Assembly: GCA_902782715.1 (NCBI GenBank)
Contig: CACZOG010000125.1
Coordinates: 1-17,118 of the forward strand
DNA: 17,118 nucleotides
From: an uncultured Lachnospiraceae bacterium
GTDB taxonomy: Bacteria > Bacillota > Clostridia > Lachnospirales > Lachnospiraceae
Direction: 5' to 3'
Of this stretch, positions 1 through 6,702 are shown one piece after another (the stretch's first letter is position 1; every line of letters starts with the position of its first letter). The position numbers and the translations under genes are program-made. The notes beneath the pieces are model-generated. The model was not told the origin of the DNA. It made no database searches and saw nothing but the letters and a program-made list of their open reading frames with translations.

Positions 1-1254
1 AATCCCGCAGAGTGCGAAAAAGAAGATTATCTTAAATTCTACCGCAAGGTATTTAACGATTACAAAGAGCCTCTTTTCTGGATTCATCTGAATATGGACT
101 ATCCTTTTAACTTAAAGGGTATCCTTTACTTCCCCAAGATCAACATGGAATACGATGCTATCGAGGGAACCATTAAACTGTATAACAATCAGGTATTTAT
201 CGCAGACAACATCAAGGAAGTCATTCCCGAGTTCTTACTCCTTTTAAAAGGTGTTATCGACTGCCCGGATCTTCCTTTGAACGTTTCCCGTTCGGCACTT
301 CAGAACGACGGATTTGTTACCAAGATCAGTGATTATATCACAAAGAAGGTTGCCGACAAACTTTCCGGAATGTGCAAGACAGATAAGGAAAATTACGAGA
401 AATACTGGAGCGATATCTCGCCTTTCATCAAGTACGGCTGCTTAAAAGACGACAAATTCTGCGAGAAGATGAACGATTACATTCTTTTCAAGAATTTAAA
501 CGATGAATACATGACATTGCCCGAGTGCCTCGAAACGAAGCCCATTGATACATCCGATGCGGTTGATGAGGACGGAAATCCCGTAGAGACCGAAGTTGTA
601 TCCGAAGGCGGGAATACCGAGGAGAATGCCGCAGAAGAAAAGAAAGAAAAAGTGATCTACTTCGTAACGGATCCCGTAGAGCAGAGCCAGTATGTGGCAA
701 TGTTTAAAAAGGCGAAGATGGATGCGGTAATGCTTACCGACAACATCGACATTCCTTTCATCAATCAGCTTGAGATGAAGAATGAAGGAGTTACATTTAA
801 GAGGATCGACGAAGACTTATCCGATGCTTTAAAGACAAAGAATTCCGCAAAGGTGGAAGAAGAACTTAAGGCGGGAGAGGAAGAACTTACCAAGCTCTTT
901 AAGAAGATCGTCAAGAAAGACAATATCAAGATCAAACTTGAAAAGCTTAAGAACAAAGATATCTCGGCTATGATGACCATGTCAGGCGAGACAAGAAAGA
1001 TGCAGGAAATGATGCGTATGTACGCTTCGGGAATGGGAATCGACGAGTTCAGCAAAGAAGGCCTTACATTAGTCCTTAATGCAAACAATAAGCTTGTACA
1101 GTTCTTAATGGAAGAAAAGGACGGAGAGAATGTTAATCTCATCTGTGAACAGCTCTTCGATCTGGCACTTATCCAGCACGGTCCTCTTTCTCCTGAGGAG
1201 ATGACAAAATTCGTTCAGAGATCAAATAAGATAATGATGATTCTGGCTAAGTAA
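1..1254 (+). CDS. htpG: Molecular chaperone HtpG (Hsp90), 5'-truncated by window edge
   Basis: ATP-dependent cytosolic chaperone of the Hsp90 family. The reading frame is open from base 1, so about 417 C-terminal residues are present; the N-terminal ATPase domain lies outside the window. Visible middle-domain hallmarks are WIHLN followed by DYPFNLKGILYFP, the FIADNIKEVIPEFL stretch and DLPLNVSRSALQ, which carries the conserved catalytic-loop Arg region. The C-terminal dimerisation domain follows, with a Met-rich amphipathic segment (MMTMSGETRKMQEMMRMYA) typical of the client-binding helix, and the frame ends at TAA. An acidic, low-complexity insert (about nt 541-650) sits between the middle-domain core and the segment starting VIYFVTDP. 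There is no MEEVD tail, as expected for a bacterial HtpG. The ATG at position 94 is internal (a conserved Asn-Met-Asp in the middle domain), not the start. Family assignment is secure; only the upstream part is unknown. Confidence 0.97.
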   Translation, partial: NPAECEKEDYLKFYRKVFNDYKEPLFWIHLNMDYPFNLKGILYFPKINMEYDAIEGTIKLYNNQVFIADNIKEVIPEFLLLLKGVIDCPDLPLNVSRSALQNDGFVTKISDYITKKVADKLSGMCKTDKENYEKYWSDISPFIKYGCLKDDKFCEKMNDYILFKNLNDEYMTLPECLETKPIDTSDAVDEDGNPVETEVVSEGGNTEENAAEEKKEKVIYFVTDPVEQSQYVAMFKKAKMDAVMLTDNIDIPFINQLEMKNEGVTFKRIDEDLSDALKTKNSAKVEEELKAGEEELTKLFKKIVKKDNIKIKLEKLKNKDISAMMTMSGETRKMQEMMRMYASGMGIDEFSKEGLTLVLNANNKLVQFLMEEKDGENVNLICEQLFDLALIQHGPLSPEEMTKFVQRSNKIMMILAK

Positions 1255-1261
1255 AATCAGT

Positions 1262-1298
1262 AAAAGCCGGGCACCCGAAAGAGTGTCCGGCACTTTTA
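1262..1298 (+). terminator. Rho-independent terminator of htpG
   Basis: A 9-bp stem (GCCGGGCAC with GTGTCCGGC, one G-U pair) encloses an 8-nt loop. A run of A precedes it and TTTTA follows two bases after the stem. It begins 8 bp after the htpG stop codon and separates htpG from the next promoter. The T tract is short, so termination may be incomplete. Confidence 0.8.
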
Positions 1299-1325
1299 AT
1301 GTAATCCGTTTTTATCGTATTTCTA

Positions 1326-1354
1326 TTGAGATTAATCTCGTTTTGTAGTAAAAT
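1326..1354 (+). promoter_or_regulatory. Sigma-A-type promoter for the lipoprotein/pur unit, with palindrome over the -35
   Basis: TTGAGA (1326-1331) and TAAAAT (1349-1354) are separated by exactly 17 bp. A perfect 12-bp palindrome GAGATTAATCTC (1328-1339) overlaps the -35 and could be an operator. Transcription would start near 1361, leaving a leader of about 50 nt before the lipoprotein ATG at 1415. Confidence 0.6.
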
Positions 1355-1414
1355 AACCTTATCTTTGGGTTCGTGAAAAAGAGGAGAAATACGATACCCG
1401 ATTCGGAGGATAAA

Positions 1415-3133
1415 ATGAAAAAGTTTTTAACAGGTGCGATTTCTGTCGCTTTGGTAATTTCACTTGCTGCATGCGTTCCGACGATCGGTTCAAACGATGG
1501 CGGAAAAGATTTTAATTCCGGAAATGCGGATGTGGATCCGGTTGCCGTAAAACCTGCCACAGGGGATGAAGGCGGCAGTGCAGGCGGCGGCAGCATAGAT
1601 GTAGATCTGCCTGTTAATCCCGATAAAGTAAATGCTGAAGAGGATAAATACGGCGATTATCCCACATACTATATTTATGACGACAAGTTATATACCCAGA
1701 ATTACACGAATCCCTCCGGTATGGAAGAGGAGAGTGCATATGTTACCTTATCTGTAGTGGATATGTATTCGGGTGAATATAATGATTACAAATATGCAGA
1801 GTTGTCGGAAGCTTTGGCCGAATATAACAAAGAAAGACAGGAACGTGCCAAGGAAGAATTCGACGGTCTTGTTGACATGTTTGATGATATGGTCGAGGAA
1901 ACTGACGGCGCCTGGATGCCGGCCATTTATTCAATACATCACGCAGGTGTTGTAAGAGCCGATAAGCAGGTTTTCTCGATAATGCAGAATAACGAAACTT
2001 ATAACGGCGGCGTACATGGTGCAAATTATTTAAGCGGTGTATGTTTTGATTCGCAGACCGGCGAGAAGATCGAATTTGAAGATGTAGTCGTAAAAACCGA
2101 TGGTCTGGCAGATATAATTGTAGATGAGTTATACGAGAGTTACGAAGAAACCAGATTCTTTGACGAAGACAGAGACGGACTCGTATCATCGGTTGCAAGT
2201 TTTATTGAAGAATCACCCTTATGGGTTCTTACATATGACGGAGTGATAATCTACTTCGGAGAGTACACGCTTTCGGCATATGCATACGGACCTGAAGCGG
2301 TATTCATCAATTACAAAGAGTATCCCGATTATTTAAATCCCGTATATTTTGAGAATGCCGATAAAGAGTATGTTATGCATGCTTCTCATGATGTTTTCTA
2401 TCCCGTAACATCAAATGAAGGAAAACAGTATGTAATGGGATTTGACTGGGAAAAGGAATATAATTCCGACGGCGATTTCTGGTCTGATACATATCAGCAT
2501 TTCTATGTTTACGGAGAGAATTATCAGGAAATAGAAATTGACGGTTCGATCATAGATCCCTCCGTTTACATTATCCGAAGAAACGGACGGGAATATATTT
2601 ATATTCAGAACTATTTCTATGACGGAGTAGGCTGGCTTCAGGCATACGAGATCATAGACGGATGTCTTGAACCGCTTGAAGAATATGGTGTAAGCATTGA
2701 TTTCTCGACCAATGAACTTACTCAGACCATGGCATCTGCTTCGGTAGGTTTTACGGATGAAATGGTATTTGCCGAAACACCCGTTAACGTGGCAGATGAC
2801 GGATACCTTGACTGGCCTGATGACAGATGGTTTTACTATCTCAATCTTGATGATGTTAAGTCGGGTATAGCATTTGACAACGATTACTATGTAACCAATA
2901 CAGATATTAAGGCTCATTCGTCCGATGAAGACGGAAGAGCAAAAACGGATTCCGTAACTATCGCAAGTCAAACAAAGATCGTTCCTTACTGCACGGACGG
3001 TTATTCTTACGTAACGGTAATAGCGGAAAACGGAGACTGGTACACGATCGATATCACTGTCAAAGACGGATATGCTTTTGCGATAGACGGTAAATACGCA
3101 AGAGATTTAATTGATTATGTTTACAATTGGTAA
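1415..3133 (+). CDS. Secreted lipoprotein with DUF4163/DUF3298 (RsiV-like) region
   Basis: A 572-residue protein of unknown specific role, predicted to be anchored to the outer face of the membrane. The start at 1415 is chosen because it follows a GGAGGA ribosome site and gives a standard lipoprotein signal peptide (MKKFLTGAISVALVISLAAC, lipobox Cys20). An in-frame GTG at 1373 would bury this signal. A Gly/Ser/Asp-rich linker runs to about residue 75. Residues ~85-300 resemble the DUF4163 plus DUF3298 pair found in anti-sigma factor RsiV and PdaC-like proteins: a YNGGVHGANY loop, FDSQTGEKIEFEDV, and a late YFGEYTLSAYAYGPEAVFINY segment. Residues ~300-572 are Tyr/Asp-rich, probably beta-structured, and not recognised. 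Unlike RsiV there is no cytosolic sigma-binding part, so an anti-sigma role is unlikely. It lies 38 bp upstream of purE with no strong terminator between. The family call is moderately sure; the function is unknown. Confidence 0.75.
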   Translation: MKKFLTGAISVALVISLAACVPTIGSNDGGKDFNSGNADVDPVAVKPATGDEGGSAGGGSIDVDLPVNPDKVNAEEDKYGDYPTYYIYDDKLYTQNYTNPSGMEEESAYVTLSVVDMYSGEYNDYKYAELSEALAEYNKERQERAKEEFDGLVDMFDDMVEETDGAWMPAIYSIHHAGVVRADKQVFSIMQNNETYNGGVHGANYLSGVCFDSQTGEKIEFEDVVVKTDGLADIIVDELYESYEETRFFDEDRDGLVSSVASFIEESPLWVLTYDGVIIYFGEYTLSAYAYGPEAVFINYKEYPDYLNPVYFENADKEYVMHASHDVFYPVTSNEGKQYVMGFDWEKEYNSDGDFWSDTYQHFYVYGENYQEIEIDGSIIDPSVYIIRRNGREYIYIQNYFYDGVGWLQAYEIIDGCLEPLEEYGVSIDFSTNELTQTMASASVGFTDEMVFAETPVNVADDGYLDWPDDRWFYYLNLDDVKSGIAFDNDYYVTNTDIKAHSSDEDGRAKTDSVTIASQTKIVPYCTDGYSYVTVIAENGDWYTIDITVKDGYAFAIDGKYARDLIDYVYNW

Positions 3134-3171
3134 TTTTATTACCCGAGAAATATATTTTTAGGAGATTAAAA

Positions 3172-3672
3172 ATGGCTACAGTCGGAATAGTAATGGGCTC
3201 CGATTCGGATATGCCCGTAATGAGCAAAGCAGCCGAAATGCTTGACAAATTCGGTATTTCATATGAAATGACGATCATTTCGGCACACAGAGAACCCGAT
3301 GTTTTCTTTGAATATGCAAAGAGCGCGGAATCAAAAGGATTTAAGGTTATCATCGCAGGAGCAGGTATGGCGGCTCATCTCCCCGGAATGTGCGCTGCTA
3401 TTTTCCCCATGCCCGTTATCGGTATTCCGATGCATACAACGAGCCTCGGCGGAAAAGACTCGCTTTATTCGATCGTACAGATGCCTTCGGGAATTCCCGT
3501 AGCTACCGTAGCGATCAACGGCGGAGCAAATGCAGGCATTCTTGCAGCCAAGATCCTTGCCACATCAGATCCCGAACTGCTTCAGAAATTAAAAGACTAC
3601 TCACAGTCTTTAAAAGAAAGCGTTCAGGCAAAGGATGCAAGACTTCAGGAAGTAGGATATAAGAACTATTAA
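3172..3672 (+). CDS. purE: N5-carboxyaminoimidazole ribonucleotide mutase PurE
   Basis: PurE makes 4-carboxy-aminoimidazole ribonucleotide in de novo purine synthesis, as a soluble octamer in class I enzymes. The 166-residue length fits a stand-alone PurE. Key motifs are GSDSDMPVM near the N-terminus (phosphate/ribose binding), the catalytic SAHREPD loop (His39), and GAGMAAHLPGM followed by PVIGIPM. The ATG at 3172 is preceded by AGGAGA; an earlier in-frame ATG at 3127 lies inside the lipoprotein gene and lacks a ribosome site. SAHR suggests the class I mutase, which normally works with PurK, but no purK is visible here. A class II carboxylase reading cannot be excluded from sequence inspection alone. 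It is first of four pur genes, 28 bp ahead of purM. Confidence 0.95.
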   Translation: MATVGIVMGSDSDMPVMSKAAEMLDKFGISYEMTIISAHREPDVFFEYAKSAESKGFKVIIAGAGMAAHLPGMCAAIFPMPVIGIPMHTTSLGGKDSLYSIVQMPSGIPVATVAINGGANAGILAAKILATSDPELLQKLKDYSQSLKESVQAKDARLQEVGYKNY

Positions 3673-3700
3673 TTTTATTTTATAAAAAAAGGAGAACAAA

Positions 3701-4726
3701 ATGGATTACAAATCATCCGGAGTTGACATTGAGGCAGGTTACAGATCTGTCGAATTGATGAAAGGGTTTGTGAAAGAAACGTTCAGAGAAGAAGTTCTCG
3801 GCGGGATCGGCGGATTCTCGGGTGCTTTTTCGATGAAGAAGATAAAAGAAATGGAAGATCCCGTTCTTTTATCCGGTACGGACGGATGCGGAACGAAGGT
3901 TAAACTCGCATTTCTTCTTGACAAGCATGACACCATCGGAATCGATGCGGTTGCAATGTGCGTTAACGATGTTGTATGTGCGGGCGGAGAACCTTTATTC
4001 TTCCTTGATTACATCGCATGCGGAAAGAACTATCCCGAAAAGATAGCTTCGATCGTTAAAGGTGTTGCGGAAGGCTGCAAGCAGTCAGGATGTGCACTCG
4101 TCGGAGGCGAAACCGCTGAACATCCCGGACTTATGCCCGAGGACGAATACGATCTTGCGGGATTCGCAGTAGGCGTTGTAGACAGAAAAGATCTGATCAC
4201 AGGTCAGAATATCAAAGACGGTGACGTTCTTGTAGGTATCGCTTCAAGCGGCGTTCATTCAAACGGTTTCTCACTGGTAAGAAAAGTTTTCAGAATGACA
4301 GAAGACAATTTAAACCGTTACAGAGACGAGCTCGGAACAACTCTCGGCGATGCACTCATTACTCCCACAAAGATATATGTTAAGGCGTTAAAGAGCGTTA
4401 AGGATGCAGGTGTTACGGTTAAGGGATGCAGCCATATAACAGGCGGCGGATTCTACGAGAACATTCCCAGAATGCTTCCCGATGGAATCACAGCTGTTGT
4501 TGACAAGGCTTCTTATCCCATCCCTCCCATCTTCGGCCTTATTCAGAAAGAAGGAAATATCGCTGATGAGATGATGTACAACACATTCAATATGGGACTC
4601 GGAATGGTTATCGCCGTTGATCCCGCAGACGTTGACAAAACGATCGCCGCGATCAAAGAAGCAGGCGAAGAGGCATATGTTGTAGGAAAATGCGAAAGCG
4701 GCGAAAAGGGAGTTAAATTATGTTAA
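3701..4726 (+). CDS. purM: Phosphoribosylformylglycinamidine cyclo-ligase (AIR synthetase) PurM
   Basis: ATP-dependent ring closure of FGAM to aminoimidazole ribonucleotide, the fifth step of purine synthesis. The 341-residue protein has the full family layout. The glycine-rich N-terminal ATP region (GIGGFSGAF) is followed by the signature DGCGTKVKLA (residues 61-70), CVNDVVCAGGEPLFFLDY, and GGETAEHPGLM (about 135-145). The C-terminal half contains ASSGVHSNGFSLVR and GCSHITGGGFYENIPRML. GGAGAA sits just before the ATG. The 3' end overlaps the purN start by 7 nt, implying translational coupling. Confidence 0.97.
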   Translation: MDYKSSGVDIEAGYRSVELMKGFVKETFREEVLGGIGGFSGAFSMKKIKEMEDPVLLSGTDGCGTKVKLAFLLDKHDTIGIDAVAMCVNDVVCAGGEPLFFLDYIACGKNYPEKIASIVKGVAEGCKQSGCALVGGETAEHPGLMPEDEYDLAGFAVGVVDRKDLITGQNIKDGDVLVGIASSGVHSNGFSLVRKVFRMTEDNLNRYRDELGTTLGDALITPTKIYVKALKSVKDAGVTVKGCSHITGGGFYENIPRMLPDGITAVVDKASYPIPPIFGLIQKEGNIADEMMYNTFNMGLGMVIAVDPADVDKTIAAIKEAGEEAYVVGKCESGEKGVKLC

Positions 4727-5319
4727 AGATAACCGTATGCGTTTCTGGCGGCGGAACAAATCTGCAGGCAATAATCGACTCGGTTAGATCAGGCGAGCTT
4801 AAGAATGTTGAGATAGTAAGGGTTATTTCAAATAACCCCAATGCGTATGCACTTGAGAGGGCAAAACAAAACGGAATCGATGCCGTATGCGTATCACCCA
4901 AAACATTCGAGAACAGAGAAGCTTTTAATGCGGCTTTCCTCGATGCACTGAAAGCATCGGGAGCAGATCTCGTTGTGCTCGCAGGATTCCTGGTTGTTAT
5001 ACCTGAGATCGTTATCAACGAATACAGAGGAAGAATGATCAATATTCATCCTTCACTTATTCCTTCGTTCTGCGGCACGGGTTATTACGGACTTAAAGTT
5101 CATGAAGCGGCACTTAAAAGAGGTGTTAAGATCACGGGTGCCACTGTTCACTATGTTGATGAAGGAACCGATACCGGTCCCATAATCATGCAGAAAGCCG
5201 TTGAAGTAAAAGAAGGCGACACGCCCGAGATACTTCAGCGAAGAGTCATGGAAGAAGCTGAATGGATCATACTTCCGAAGAGCATCGGCATGATCGCCCA
5301 AAAGGGATTCGGTAAATAA
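4720..5319 (+). CDS. purN: Phosphoribosylglycinamide formyltransferase PurN
   Basis: Transfers a formyl group from 10-formyl-tetrahydrofolate to GAR, the third step of purine synthesis. The 199-residue protein has the folate-dependent formyltransferase fold. SGGGTNLQ near the N-terminus binds the phosphate of GAR. The catalytic set is visible: Asn108 and His110 in INIHPSLIP, His144, and Asp151 in VDEGTDTGPII. The segment after IPSF is CGTGYYGLKVHEAAL, a variant that I believe is common in Clostridia. The ATG lies inside the end of purM, with AAGGGAG 8 nt upstream as ribosome site. purD follows after 28 bp. Confidence 0.96.
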   Translation: MLKITVCVSGGGTNLQAIIDSVRSGELKNVEIVRVISNNPNAYALERAKQNGIDAVCVSPKTFENREAFNAAFLDALKASGADLVVLAGFLVVIPEIVINEYRGRMINIHPSLIPSFCGTGYYGLKVHEAALKRGVKITGATVHYVDEGTDTGPIIMQKAVEVKEGDTPEILQRRVMEEAEWIILPKSIGMIAQKGFGK

Positions 5320-5347
5320 AAGGTTTATGTAGAGTAGAGGAGACAAG

Positions 5348-6619
5348 ATGAAAATTTTAGTTGTCGGAGGCGGCGGAAGAGAACACGCCATAGTTACCGC
5401 AATAGCAAAGAGTAAAAGAGTCGACAAGATTTACTGTGTTCCGGGAAATGCCGGAATCGCGGAACTTGCCGAATGTGCACCGATCGGAGTTTTTGAATTC
5501 GACAAGATCGCCATGTTTGCTTTGGAAAAGCAGGTTGACATGGTTGTGATCGGTCCCGACGATCCTTTGGTAGCGGGAATCGTGGATGTACTTGAGACCG
5601 CAGGGCTTAAGGTTTTCGGACCCAACAAGAAGGCTGCCATTCTCGAAGGCAGCAAATCTTTCAGCAAGGATCTAATGAAGAAATACAACATCCCTACTGC
5701 AAAGTATGAAGTATTTGAAGATTCTGCGGCTGCGATCGCATTTCTCGACAAATGCTCATTCCCCGTTGTTTTAAAGGCTGACGGACTTGCATTGGGAAAA
5801 GGCGTACTTATCTGCAATGATCATGATGAAGCCGTTGCAGGCGTTCATGAGATCATGGATGACAAGAAATTCGGAACCGCAGGCAACAAGATGGTTATCG
5901 AAGAGTTCCTTACGGGAAGAGAAGTGAGCGTACTTTCGTATACAGACGGAAAGACTATTAAGATCATGACATCCGCTCAGGATCACAAGAGAGCGAAAGA
6001 TAATGATGAAGGTCTTAACACGGGCGGTATGGGAACATTTTCTCCTTCACCTTTTTATACCGAAAGAGTTGACGAGTTCTGTAAGAAATACGTTTATCAG
6101 GCAACCGTGGATGCGATGAGAGCTGAAGGAAGAGAGTTCAAAGGAATCATCTTCTTCGGACTTATGTTAACCAGTGAAGGACCCAGAGTTCTCGAATACA
6201 ATGCAAGATTCGGAGATCCCGAGGCACAGGTTGTGATCACACGTATGAAGAATGACATTGTTGATGTATTTGAGGCATGTATCGAAGGAAGACTTGATAA
6301 AATAGAACTCGAATTCGAAGACAATGCTGCAGTATGTGTTATCCTTGCAAGCGACGGATATCCCGTTTCTTACGAAAAAGGCAAAGAGATAAGAGGCCTT
6401 GAGAATTTCAAGGATAAAGACGATTACTTCTGTTTCCATGCGGGAAGCAGATTCGCAGACGGAAAGGTGGTTACCAACGGCGGAAGAGTACTTGGGATCA
6501 CTGCACTCGGTTCCGATCTGAAAGAAGCCAGAAAGAAAGCTTATGAGGCTTGCGAATGGGTTGATTTCGACAACAAATACATGCGTCACGACATAGGAAA
6601 AGCTATCGACGAGGCATAG
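5348..6619 (+). CDS. purD: Phosphoribosylamine-glycine ligase (GAR synthetase) PurD
   Basis: ATP-grasp ligase joining phosphoribosylamine and glycine, the second step of purine synthesis. At 423 residues it is full length. Visible in order are the N-terminal VVGGGGREHAIV dinucleotide-like loop, GPDDPLVAGIVD, the ATP-grasp lysine segments FPVVLKADGLALGKGV and EEFLTGREVSVL, then AQDHKRAKDNDEGLNTGGMG (glycine/phosphoribosylamine site), and the metal-binding VLEYNARFGDPEAQ. GAGGAGA precedes the ATG. This is the last pur gene of the run. The 83 bp after it hold a new promoter but no terminator hairpin, so read-through into the SH3 gene is possible. Confidence 0.97.
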   Translation: MKILVVGGGGREHAIVTAIAKSKRVDKIYCVPGNAGIAELAECAPIGVFEFDKIAMFALEKQVDMVVIGPDDPLVAGIVDVLETAGLKVFGPNKKAAILEGSKSFSKDLMKKYNIPTAKYEVFEDSAAAIAFLDKCSFPVVLKADGLALGKGVLICNDHDEAVAGVHEIMDDKKFGTAGNKMVIEEFLTGREVSVLSYTDGKTIKIMTSAQDHKRAKDNDEGLNTGGMGTFSPSPFYTERVDEFCKKYVYQATVDAMRAEGREFKGIIFFGLMLTSEGPRVLEYNARFGDPEAQVVITRMKNDIVDVFEACIEGRLDKIELEFEDNAAVCVILASDGYPVSYEKGKEIRGLENFKDKDDYFCFHAGSRFADGKVVTNGGRVLGITALGSDLKEARKKAYEACEWVDFDNKYMRHDIGKAIDEA

Positions 6620-6637
6620 GCGTAATTCTGTCAAAAC

Positions 6638-6666
6638 TTGACTAAAGAAGCGAAAAAAGGTATATT
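6638..6666 (+). promoter_or_regulatory. Strong sigma-A-type promoter for the SH3 protein/clpC unit
   Basis: TTGACT (6638-6643) and TATATT (6661-6666) are separated by exactly 17 bp, nearly consensus. The predicted transcription start is near 6673, giving a leader of about 30 nt before the ATG at 6703. This rules out the in-frame TTG at 6673 as a start codon. No heat-shock operator of the CtsR or CIRCE type is seen here. Confidence 0.75.
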
Positions 6667-6702
6667 TAATAGTTGAGTGGAATTATTTTCAGAGGTGTAA
6701 AA

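Noticed and set aside
1373..1414. Upstream GTG start for the lipoprotein
   Set aside because: It would place 14 charged residues before a perfect lipoprotein signal; the ATG at 1415 has a GGAGGA site.
2411..2971. 186-residue minus-strand reading frame
   Set aside because: Lies wholly inside the lipoprotein gene, has no recognisable family feature and no ribosome site.
3138..3160. Possible PurR box (CCGAGAAAT, similar to CCGAACAAT)
   Set aside because: Only a partial match, a single copy, and not beside a convincing promoter.
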